From IMG/VR virus record IMGVR_UViG_3300002514_007974, positions 19,407 to 70,114 of that record: a DNA stretch of 50,708 bases. One strand, 5' to 3'. The DNA comes from a virus. A program made the position numbers and the translations under genes. Under the pieces are notes generated by a model. The model was not told where the DNA came from and made no database searches. It saw only the letters and a list, made by a program, of their open reading frames with translations. Positions 33,301 through 41,505 of the stretch are shown here, one piece after another; the stretch's first letter is position 1, and each line of letters starts with the position of its first letter.

Positions 33301-34010
33301 CTCGTCCGCTCGAATATGTGTACGCTATAGAAAAAGGCATGCAACAAGTTATTTCTGATGAAATGATTGATGTCTTCGGATCTATTGCAGATTTTAATAA
33401 TATAATCGGGCAACCTGTCAATCGTTATCGACAAAATTATCATGACATGGGCAAACTGAGACAGATATTTTTTAGTAGAGTTAAAAACATACCAAGTCTC
33501 ATAAAGTATGTTGAATTCTATAAGTGGATCGATGGAGCAATAACATCCATGATTCAGCAACTAATTCCTGCTACTGCTCAATTTTCGGACAGAGTGGCAA
33601 CGGTTGTAGAAAGTCACGTATTAGAAAGAAATAAATATTGGAATAAATTTCCCACGGTGGAACTGGAAGAGGACACCCCTAGTTCGCCCTTAAGGGGCGT
33701 CAATGAACTTTCTTATCCATGGAAATCGGGATCGCCGCCCCTCAATACCTCTCAAAGCAGAAATTGCTATTGGTGGAAAAACAGAGCAGAATTTCATGGG
33801 TCTGCTCGCGCCTCGATTATTTCGTCTTCCCATAGCACCTTTGACCGCGAATTTGGGAGTCCTATTCAGTTCGATGCTCCAGGCGTTGAAAGAACCGGCG
33901 GCGGTGTGATAAAATTAGATATAACACGCCAAACGACAAAATTCGGATCAAACGGATATTTATTAGTATCCACGAGTAGCTTTTCGCAAGCGGACTGTTT
34001 AGATGACTAG
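30303..34010 (+). CDS. Large baseplate/tail protein with LamG-like domain
   Basis: A 1235-residue protein. Residues ~170-340 form a concanavalin/LamG-type jelly roll: AIEFWMKKDGF, then DGQWHHYAVSADSSTGKAELYVDGVYK, then ASLDEFRFWKT. A later segment, YIYKTKGTMKSFRNLLRCYG (residues ~575-600), resembles the KGT..FR motif of phage tail proteins. The LamG domain suggests binding of a sugar or protein on the host surface. The end overlaps the next start by eight bases (ATGACTAG). Its relationship to T4 gp7 or gp10 cannot be set from sequence alone. Confidence 0.65.
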   Translation: MGIKNLFNRDADTKIVSLTNKTEASENIESTSYYSAKVKQKGRFEPHIDYSNPLFFSKFGSAEKYYHDAITNIYTYYPFDGSLYERTAWELSASGIQKYIFEEEYPRRNGYIDFSYGGWGSTTLSTGSYALPTDAEYITVHGGPNKDPEGNGKSLASIFINSSSNFYNVSHNRESNLEFASAGNAIEFWMKKDGFVAAGQQEVIFDLWSSGSAVASADYGRFCILINSSSSPLHVTYLSGTTGLSASFSGTSAPTTASLADGQWHHYAVSADSSTGKAELYVDGVYKDYILGAPITEVTGALIANIGSYYEARSADTLEAFTGSQVPGWCKLSASLDEFRFWKTTRNDKNIGQYWFTQVGGGTNEDNANTDLGVYYKFNEGITQTASIDSRVLDYSGRFSDGTWTGYAAGARNTGSAMVIAGAAEREFKDPIIYSFHPAVVSLLSDKKSIGKQYDYTNAASLYYSLPSWIIDEDHDVGGDLLNVVQIVSNYFDSLYLQTKELPKLKNVQYLSSSEKPYPFTNKSLESLGFATPDLFLESDILEAIGSRNDTEEFDEKIWNVKNLIYQNIYNNLVYIYKTKGTMKSFRNLLRCYGIDEELVRVNLYVDGTTYEMRDDYKLQALEKKFVNFAGTDRFNGTVYQTASSDIADSRTYIAGSSHIASSSWTWESQVVVPSKFPISSDLYFETAFISASLFGQHQAVSDQADYTWHTDDNNNFQVYLVKEEKESLNAKFVLKSLSENSPLPTLESPIYTDIYDNTNWNIAVRIKPQYELYNTSSATLTSSYTLEFQGVETEGEYIRNEFILSASLDATSGSNFVKSNKRVYAGAHYTNFTGTILEQTDVKVTNNRVWASFLPSDVIRIHAKDSTNYGTKYPYRNAYPENSDISAKSIPAIETLSLFWGYDTLSSSDDGAGPGYTAGFNVDDISSGSADPYRNYGFLNDALKTQHPGRGNKFLANDTDAIQKEYLSNAKLQSIETVQSDDLVEIISESDEEIFTRESRPLEYVYAIEKGMQQVISDEMIDVFGSIADFNNIIGQPVNRYRQNYHDMGKLRQIFFSRVKNIPSLIKYVEFYKWIDGAITSMIQQLIPATAQFSDRVATVVESHVLERNKYWNKFPTVELEEDTPSSPLRGVNELSYPWKSGSPPLNTSQSRNCYWWKNRAEFHGSARASIISSSHSTFDREFGSPIQFDAPGVERTGGGVIKLDITRQTTKFGSNGYLLVSTSSFSQADCLDD

Positions 34011-37000
34011 AAATAAAAGATTATATAACTCCCTAGAATTACCATTCAACATTTACAGTTCTTCTGCTGAGAATGCATATCTGTCTAGTAGTTTCCAAGG
34101 TTTTGATATTACAAACCTTCATGAAGATACCTATGGCGGCATAAAAGATGCTCCCATGCAAGGTCCATTTGCATACAAGTATGTTGGAGGAAACCAACAC
34201 AGGCATGTTGCTCTCAACCCCGGAAGCGATAATATTGCTAACCGTCCTGAGTTATTCCGCATAGATTTTAATTCTTTGGGTGGAATAAAGGTTGTGGGGC
34301 AAGACAGCGGATCGACTTCTTATCCCCGCGCGCCATATACTCGCGACGGTTTGGCAAAAAGGCCGCTCAATTTGGCGAACATACAGCAGCGAACTGGGTC
34401 CACTATTATCGGAAACTATACTCATGATTATGAGGTAGTTCAGACAGTGGGAAGAACTTCAAACAACAGGGCGTTTATTGAGGCGAGCGGAGTGGGGTTT
34501 ATTGGTGATCCTAGTTTACCTCACAGCGGAGCCCTGGTAACACAATTTGTAAGCGGCGCAAGAAGCACACAAAGAGCACTTCCGCCCATGAACGTCTCAG
34601 GCACAAATAGTTTTGTCTTTGTCAATCGTTTTAATGCCCCAGGAGGCACTGACGTTAGTTCTAGGGGCGTTTTGGATACATACGCTGAAGAGTATGCACC
34701 CAATAACGCAATGCCCTGGAGGAACCGCTCAGTGCGTTCTGTGCTAAGATCAGATTTGACAAGATATACCCCAAAAGCGACGGATATACCGCCCCAAACA
34801 CCAACTCTATATCATACAACCAATAGGAATCCGAAGAGGATATTCTATAAGCCCACCATCAGTACGCAGTCGTTTGACAACGGATTTGTAACACACGCCA
34901 TTCCACAATGTTCACTACAATACGCGTGGATTAAGGCATCAGCGATAACGACAAAATTAGAATTACCAGGATATGAGAATAGCAGTTCTGTTCCTTATGG
35001 ACCATATACAGATATAACTTTTGTTCAATCAGGAGCATATGATCGGGGAGATTTCGTTGGCATCAGTGGAACCATGATTGATAAGTCACAGATCGAAATT
35101 CAAACTCCTCTTGGATCAACGAATTTTCTTTCTCGATCTTCTGCCACTTTTTTGAATGCTTATAACGGACCCTATCAGTATCCATCTTGGCAACAAGTTA
35201 GAAATCTTTATAATCCTGTAGTAAGGCAATTAGTAAAAGAAAGTATTCTTTCTTTAGCAGATGTCCCGCCGTTGAAAGTAAATTCTATAGGCAATCAAGT
35301 TCGCGCACTTCGCGGAGGAGTGACAAACTTCAAAGAGCCCGTTGTGAGCAACAACTCTTTCGCCCTTAATCACGGACTTCGCGCACGACCAGATCCAAAT
35401 ATTGGAAATTTCGTCACTTCGTCTCTTACTTATACCTATAATAATAATCTTTCATCTTTTACCAATCCAAAAATTCGTAATAGATTGGGCATGCACATAT
35501 CGGATGCGGGATCGCCATATGATAACCTAAGTTCACTTTATTTAGTTGATTCCACGAACAACGATGAGTCCAATTCATATGCCATGTTTCTTTCGCTAGA
35601 ATATTCACAAGTTCTTTATCCTGCTACTCTTAACGCTTTTCTAAATGAAACTAGAACTAGGACAGAATATGCGGAAGTTTCTGGAACTGGGAGCAATGGA
35701 TATGACCGGATATTTGGTCACCAAAGAACATTCTTTAAAGAGGTCCCCGCTTCCGGTGATCTTACGGGATTGATAAGGACTGCTGGAGTTGCTCCAAATT
35801 CACAAGGATACGCCGGCATTGCTGGTGCGGAAGGACCCAACACTAGACGATCATTTCCTTTTACATCTCAGTTTGATTCGTATATATTCGACAAGGATGC
35901 ACAAAGCGGCATACAGTCCGCACTCTACGCGGGATGCGGATCGGGTGGTACCGACCCAGGCGCATATTGTTTCAGTTTTGGCAACGTTACCGACATCAGT
36001 GTCCCTATTAGGTATTTGAGGTGGAAATCGGCGCAAGCAGTCAACACGTCCACAGGTTCGGGGGACGGTACCATTGTGGTGGAGTTTACGGTCATGAGGG
36101 GAGATCATAGCGAATACCCCGCTCTTGCCTACCCAGACGGCGCCGAGGATAATTTATATGTTCAATATAAACATCTTCCTTCTGGTAGTTGGACAAATAT
36201 GGAATATGGCGGCACCATAACCGCCGCCGATTGCAGTAATGTTGGATTGTGCACACCGGTGACCGCAAGTATATCCGCATCAACGATGTTCACAGAGACT
36301 GACTTATTTGAGATCAGAATTGCAATGACCAACTTTCAAGGTCATCAATTCGATCACTATGCTATTGGGGACTTGTACCTTTCGTCTCGATTCGCCACGC
36401 AGTGGGTTGATTGTCTCAATTTTGATCCTATGGCAACTGATGGAATAAGGTCTTTTCCCGAAAGCGGATCCTATAGGAGCGTATTGGGAGAATTGATGGG
36501 CGACACTGAAAAATCCATGTTTGGAGCATCTGGTGAGGCCCAACCATCAATGGCATTTAATGAATTATATTATCTATCTAATGCATCTGGAAATTTGGAG
36601 GTTTATAGTGATTATACCGAGAGACTGACACAACAAATTGCCAACAAGAATTCTTGGTATAATACTTATGAAAAATACGCTTCCGATCTTCGGACTATGG
36701 ATAAAAGCATATCGATTCTTCCAGAATTTAAAATATCAGATTTTATAGATTATTATTTGATTGAGCGCGGCGGCAACTTTAGAGTAAAGAATCATAAATT
36801 TCTTTCTCTCCCCGGCGCATCGATTACATCAAGTGCAGACACAGAAGACTCTCCTATCAGCGCCGATTTTGTTTCCAGGTATGTAGATTCATCAAAAGCA
36901 GATAAATTTTCTAAAATATCACGAGAGCATAAAGAAGTCGCCGCTATTTCGCGTGTAGAGTTATCTTGCAAGGGGATTAAAAAGTTGCTGCCATACAATG

Positions 37001-40000
37001 GATTCTACCCAGCAGATAGAACTCTTCAGTTGGGAAATCTTTTGAGTCAATCTGTCTCTCCGCATATAGCGGGGAAGGGAGAAAATTCGACATCTACTTT
37101 TTTTGACCAAGGACTTCAAGGATTGTTGAAACCATTAGTTTCTCCGGGAATTCTATATAACAGTATAAAATCTGGCATTGCTGTAGACTATCCGATCTAT
37201 ACAGGTTCGGTTCCTGGGTTGGTTGCCGGCACAGATGCCCCTTCTGATTTTAGGTTGTCTAGCGGGTCCAACTATAGACTACCTTTCGACTCTTTACTAA
37301 ACCTTAAGGGCGCCCTCCCAGAGGGTGAAGATAAACCAGTTAGATTGGTTTCTTCCTTTTCTACTTTCGATGACTCTATTTCAACTGAAGACCTTTTTCA
37401 ATATTCTTTTACTTGGGATGGCGAGAAGTCTCCTTTATTTGAACTTGGAATGCATAATTTTCTAGCAGAAACGGTAGACTTTTTTCTAGAAGATGGTCAA
37501 CTTACCTCTTACAAGTCACAAGTTCAACCTACGGATGGTTGGGTATTTGAATCTAACAAAACTTATTATATGGACGTGGTGCTAAGAGATACAGTTGAGA
37601 TGAGTAGGTTTGTGGAGTATAGCGGAAGCAAGACCGTGAGAGAAAATCTAAAGTTTGGTGCTAACGATGGTGCGCAATATGATGCTTTCGGAAACGAGAC
37701 TCAAGTTATAACAGGAAGTCCTGGATCGGGTCTCTTTTCGATAGTCGGCGCACGATACAATGGTGAGGTTGGATACAAAGCCGGCGCCGCCTATGTTTTC
37801 CAAAACGCGCTCGATACACGAGGGTGGAGGCAACTGCACAAATTAACAGCCAGCGATGGTGCATCCCAGACTGAAGCCTTTTTTGGCAACGCAGTGGGTC
37901 TCGTATCCGGCACCAATGAGTTTCACTATCTTGTCGGCGCCCGACGTGATGACGATGTAGGTGAAGATGCCGGAGCTGCCTATCTTTATCATTCAACGAG
38001 CGCCGGCGTAACGGAACTGAAAATAACAGCAAGTGACGGCGACGAATCAGAGGAATACGGTTATTCCGTTTCAATCACATCCAGTTCGAATGGCATCTAT
38101 TTTGTTGTGGGCGCCCCGCGCCAGCGCGATACTACTGGCACCGATTACGGCGGGGCCTATCTCTACCATTCAACAAGTGCCGGCATGACAGAATACATTT
38201 TGGAACCAAGCGCTGAAGAAAACAATGATGCCTTCGGAAGTGATGTTTCAGTGGTTTCTAGTTCGAATGGGGTATATGTGCTGGTAGGTTCTTATGGCAA
38301 GAACGAATCCGTGAGCGATCAAGGCGCGGCATATCTCTACCACTCCACCAGCGCGGCGGTAACAGAGCAAAAACTAACAGCGTCCTCGCCGACGGGAGTG
38401 AAATATTTTGGCGTATCCGTTAGTTTAGCATCTGGTTCAAATGATGACGGCATTTATGCTCTTATTGGCGCTAACTATGGCGATGGCCCAGCCACGGATT
38501 GTGGCGAGGCATATCTTTTTCACTCCACAAGTGTCGGCGTGACAGAGCAAATACTAACGGCGAGCGATGGGCAGCTAGGCGACCGCTTCGGACACTCTGT
38601 TTCTATCGCATCAGGATCTGACGGCATTTTTTGTCTCGTGGGCGCCATATATGAAGATACGCCGGCCTCGAAGGCGGGCGCCTTATATCTTTTTCACTCA
38701 ACTAGTGCTGGAATAGCGGTGCAATTGCTGGAGAATGATGATAGGCGCAAAAACAACGAATTGGGATGGGGCACCTCCCTGATTAGTTCTAGTGACTCTC
38801 TATATGCACAAGCGGGAACCTACAACGGCGATTTTAACGCCAGCGGATCTGGTGCAGCGTATGTGTTCGCTGGATCCTTTGGATCTTTATCCCAATTTAT
38901 ACCGCATTCAGGCACTCAATTTGATTACAAGCAGCATGGCAAACTTTTTGGCATGGCGATATCCGAAGAATATGTGACTCGAACCGGATCAAACTATCAA
39001 ACCCTCACTTGTCAGGCAAACTCACAAGATCCTGCTTATATTTCTTACACCCCTCCCTACTTTTATGGTGAGTCGGTTGCACGTATTAGTTTTAGTCCAG
39101 GAATTCTTGGACCCATCTCGTTTACCTTAGATGAAATATTTGAAAGAGTAAAGGTTGAAAATATATTAACTCCTGACAGCAATAGAATGGCGACTCTTTT
39201 TGGTATAAAAAATTCAATAACTTCACTGCAAAATGAAAACAGAATGCCCCTCTCGGCATCAGCGAATATGTTTGGCAGGTTTTATAAACCGGGGGTGACC
39301 TATGATCCACAGAGCGGCGAGGCAACCTCCATTGACGACAACATAGATACCAAACCTGCTTGGGTTATTTCTACGAGGTTTGAAAGTCCCGTTCTCGATG
39401 TATCTAGTAGCAAATATAATGAACTTTATACTGCTCACAACCCGGCGATGACTGCGACATATGGTTGGGAAGGTGACGGCGCGTCTCATATCAGGCACAA
39501 CCCGCGCTCAATGTGGACAAGTTATGGTGATGTCCCTCAAGGAACTAAGGGGGTTTATTTTGAGATAAGAGAGTCTTATCCGAGTGAATTAAACCAAGAC
39601 TCCTCTACTACTGCCTCTCTTTTGCAAACCTGTGGGTTTACCATTCCTGAGCAGGGTAAATCAAAGATCGGGAAGGTAAGAGAGAACAAAGTTATTAGCG
39701 AGGCAATTGTTGCCCTTCCTTACTTAGATAATGATGAAGCGAGCGTTCCAACTACCTTTATTGACGGGAAATATTTCATCAAAATAAACAAAGCAATGTT
39801 TTCCTATCAGAAACTTAACATTCAGAGTAGCAAACCCGCAGTGCTTTCTGTCAACAATGATGATCTGGGCGATATTCAAACGACCACCATAAGTGATATG
39901 ATAATGTCAATGACAAAATATGTTATGCCGCCCCACATGGATTTTGTAAAATATGATGATATTGATCCTTTTATTGCATATTTTCTAGAGTTTGAACATA

Positions 40001-40374
40001 CATTGGACCAAAAGGAATTGACTGATATCTGGCAGGGCGTCATGCCCGACTCGGCACTAAAGATTGAAAAGGATGAGGTTATGATTTCCCATGATGTTGG
40101 TAAGTTTGATTTCTTTGGAGGGATTTTTGATCCAACAGTTTTTAGTAAAATAAAATTCTTTATTTTCAAAGTTAAAAGAAAGGCAAAGCATAACTACTAT
40201 GAGATAACTAAAGATTCTACTGATGATTCGAGATTCAACTTTGTATTTTCCGGAGATCCTACACAGGCGGCAATCCCGCTACAAGGAAGTTACAATTGGC
40301 CATACGATTTCTTCTCTTTAGTAGAGGGCGCGAAAATAGAAGCAAAGTTTACTTTGAGAAATAAAACTGGTTAG
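34003..40374 (+). CDS. Giant tail protein with seven FG-GAP-like propeller repeats
   Basis: A 2123-residue protein. Residues ~1220-1630 contain seven repeats of about 58 residues, each having F/Y-G-x-S-V-S, then (V/L)VGA, then GAAYLYHSTSA. This matches a seven-bladed FG-GAP/integrin-type beta-propeller. The calcium loop DxDxDG of integrins is replaced by SSSNG in most blades. The C-terminal part has PYLDNDEASVPTTFIDGKYF and a final SYNWPYDFFSLVE, which I recall from other marine phage structural proteins. It is probably a receptor-facing baseplate or fibre protein. Confidence 0.65.
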   Translation: MTRNKRLYNSLELPFNIYSSSAENAYLSSSFQGFDITNLHEDTYGGIKDAPMQGPFAYKYVGGNQHRHVALNPGSDNIANRPELFRIDFNSLGGIKVVGQDSGSTSYPRAPYTRDGLAKRPLNLANIQQRTGSTIIGNYTHDYEVVQTVGRTSNNRAFIEASGVGFIGDPSLPHSGALVTQFVSGARSTQRALPPMNVSGTNSFVFVNRFNAPGGTDVSSRGVLDTYAEEYAPNNAMPWRNRSVRSVLRSDLTRYTPKATDIPPQTPTLYHTTNRNPKRIFYKPTISTQSFDNGFVTHAIPQCSLQYAWIKASAITTKLELPGYENSSSVPYGPYTDITFVQSGAYDRGDFVGISGTMIDKSQIEIQTPLGSTNFLSRSSATFLNAYNGPYQYPSWQQVRNLYNPVVRQLVKESILSLADVPPLKVNSIGNQVRALRGGVTNFKEPVVSNNSFALNHGLRARPDPNIGNFVTSSLTYTYNNNLSSFTNPKIRNRLGMHISDAGSPYDNLSSLYLVDSTNNDESNSYAMFLSLEYSQVLYPATLNAFLNETRTRTEYAEVSGTGSNGYDRIFGHQRTFFKEVPASGDLTGLIRTAGVAPNSQGYAGIAGAEGPNTRRSFPFTSQFDSYIFDKDAQSGIQSALYAGCGSGGTDPGAYCFSFGNVTDISVPIRYLRWKSAQAVNTSTGSGDGTIVVEFTVMRGDHSEYPALAYPDGAEDNLYVQYKHLPSGSWTNMEYGGTITAADCSNVGLCTPVTASISASTMFTETDLFEIRIAMTNFQGHQFDHYAIGDLYLSSRFATQWVDCLNFDPMATDGIRSFPESGSYRSVLGELMGDTEKSMFGASGEAQPSMAFNELYYLSNASGNLEVYSDYTERLTQQIANKNSWYNTYEKYASDLRTMDKSISILPEFKISDFIDYYLIERGGNFRVKNHKFLSLPGASITSSADTEDSPISADFVSRYVDSSKADKFSKISREHKEVAAISRVELSCKGIKKLLPYNGFYPADRTLQLGNLLSQSVSPHIAGKGENSTSTFFDQGLQGLLKPLVSPGILYNSIKSGIAVDYPIYTGSVPGLVAGTDAPSDFRLSSGSNYRLPFDSLLNLKGALPEGEDKPVRLVSSFSTFDDSISTEDLFQYSFTWDGEKSPLFELGMHNFLAETVDFFLEDGQLTSYKSQVQPTDGWVFESNKTYYMDVVLRDTVEMSRFVEYSGSKTVRENLKFGANDGAQYDAFGNETQVITGSPGSGLFSIVGARYNGEVGYKAGAAYVFQNALDTRGWRQLHKLTASDGASQTEAFFGNAVGLVSGTNEFHYLVGARRDDDVGEDAGAAYLYHSTSAGVTELKITASDGDESEEYGYSVSITSSSNGIYFVVGAPRQRDTTGTDYGGAYLYHSTSAGMTEYILEPSAEENNDAFGSDVSVVSSSNGVYVLVGSYGKNESVSDQGAAYLYHSTSAAVTEQKLTASSPTGVKYFGVSVSLASGSNDDGIYALIGANYGDGPATDCGEAYLFHSTSVGVTEQILTASDGQLGDRFGHSVSIASGSDGIFCLVGAIYEDTPASKAGALYLFHSTSAGIAVQLLENDDRRKNNELGWGTSLISSSDSLYAQAGTYNGDFNASGSGAAYVFAGSFGSLSQFIPHSGTQFDYKQHGKLFGMAISEEYVTRTGSNYQTLTCQANSQDPAYISYTPPYFYGESVARISFSPGILGPISFTLDEIFERVKVENILTPDSNRMATLFGIKNSITSLQNENRMPLSASANMFGRFYKPGVTYDPQSGEATSIDDNIDTKPAWVISTRFESPVLDVSSSKYNELYTAHNPAMTATYGWEGDGASHIRHNPRSMWTSYGDVPQGTKGVYFEIRESYPSELNQDSSTTASLLQTCGFTIPEQGKSKIGKVRENKVISEAIVALPYLDNDEASVPTTFIDGKYFIKINKAMFSYQKLNIQSSKPAVLSVNNDDLGDIQTTTISDMIMSMTKYVMPPHMDFVKYDDIDPFIAYFLEFEHTLDQKELTDIWQGVMPDSALKIEKDEVMISHDVGKFDFFGGIFDPTVFSKIKFFIFKVKRKAKHNYYEITKDSTDDSRFNFVFSGDPTQAAIPLQGSYNWPYDFFSLVEGAKIEAKFTLRNKTG
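37664..38890 (+). repeat. Seven tandem FG-GAP-like repeats in coding DNA
   Basis: Repeat units of about 174-180 bases. The clearest anchor is the codon run for YLYHSTSA or YLFHSTS, at 37981, 38158, 38332, 38512 and 38686, giving spacings of 177, 174, 180 and 174 bases. The DNA is visibly similar (for example, catt/cact caac agt at each anchor), so the blades may have multiplied by duplication. The first and last units are more diverged. Confidence 0.75.
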
Positions 40375-40389
40375 GGGTATTTACTATAA

Positions 40390-41505
40390 ATGACGTTTTT
40401 TGATCCCAAAGAAGATGTACTTGATGTCGAATTCACTCAATTCGGAAAATATTTACTTTCGCAAGGAAAATGGAATCCTTTTTATTATTCTTTCTTCGAC
40501 GACGATATAGACTACGACGCGCAGTACGGTGGAATTAGTGAAGGACAAAACGAAGCACAAGATCGTATTGTTGAAAGTGTCCGACCTCGAACTCAATATG
40601 CTTTTGCTGGAATTGAGACTGAAATAAAGAAACAATTGTCTTTGATCCCGTGGGGCGCGAGCGAACATGATAGAATAAGTTTGCAACCGACTGCCGATAG
40701 AGATTACGCTCTTAGCATGCCGATGGGACGAAGCGACATAGGGAATCCAAATTTTCCCGCCTGGTCAGTTACTTTTCTTAACGGCGAACTTGATTCTGTT
40801 ATACCGTATAGCACCTCGTCTTTAGGGAACATTCCCATTGTCCAAATGACCGCAGATAATGTAGTCTTCAAGACAGAGGTCAGAAATAAAAATGAAGAAG
40901 GCACGATTCGGAAATCTGATTGTACGGAAACATTAGACTTAGCTAAGAATTTGAATCAAGTTGGAGAGTCGGCACCAGAAGCAGAACCATCCGATTTGAT
41001 TTTAGCTAATCGAGTATATGAGGATGGTTCTTACATCGGGATTGATGAAGACTATGTGTTGTTAGAAATTCTAGAAAAGAACACTCCCTTCGAAGAAGAA
41101 AATGTGGATATTCAAGTTTTCAAACATGAGGAGAATACGAAAGGACAACCAGTTCTAACTCCTTTGAAATTTTATAAAAAGAAAAAGATGGTTGTAAACG
41201 ATATCCTTTTAGATGATACAGACGCGGAACTTAATCAGCAAGCAGAATTGACCCCAGAGTATGTTGAATATTTTTTCAATGTTTGGGTCGATGACGAGAT
41301 AGATATAGAAACCCTATGCAAAGCAGTCACGGTTAGAGAAACTTTGGGACTATATGCTCCTCCTATCGATTGCCCCGAGCGCCTCCCCAAAGATCTTGAT
41401 GCGCCCAGATATGATTGTGATCCTGAGTGCGAAGAGTGTGACGTATGTGACGGCCCGTGCTGCGGCGAAGAGGGTCATGTATGTCCTGAGGAGGGAACAG
41501 CATGA
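40390..41505 (+). CDS. Structural protein with cysteine-rich tail, paralogue of 48400
   Basis: A 371-residue protein. The N-terminus FTQFGKYLLSQGKWNPFYYS then FFDDDIDYDAQYGG matches the start of the protein at 48400 (LTDTGRLRLARGDG, then GDDEIDYGKYD). The C-terminal ~45 residues carry eight or more cysteines (CDPECEECDVCDGPCCGEEGHVC), suggesting bound metal or disulfides. The ribosome site is weak (GGGG about 12 bases upstream). The next gene starts in an ATGA overlap. Likely a tail or baseplate component. Confidence 0.6.
   Translation: MTFFDPKEDVLDVEFTQFGKYLLSQGKWNPFYYSFFDDDIDYDAQYGGISEGQNEAQDRIVESVRPRTQYAFAGIETEIKKQLSLIPWGASEHDRISLQPTADRDYALSMPMGRSDIGNPNFPAWSVTFLNGELDSVIPYSTSSLGNIPIVQMTADNVVFKTEVRNKNEEGTIRKSDCTETLDLAKNLNQVGESAPEAEPSDLILANRVYEDGSYIGIDEDYVLLEILEKNTPFEEENVDIQVFKHEENTKGQPVLTPLKFYKKKKMVVNDILLDDTDAELNQQAELTPEYVEYFFNVWVDDEIDIETLCKAVTVRETLGLYAPPIDCPERLPKDLDAPRYDCDPECEECDVCDGPCCGEEGHVCPEEGTA

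Noticed and set aside
37664-38890. CRISPR-like repeat array
   Set aside because: The repeats are long, protein-coding, and diverged in step with codons, without spacers.
40385-40392. TATAAATG as a late promoter
   Set aside because: It overlaps the start codon at 40390, so transcription would begin downstream of the start. It cannot serve this gene.
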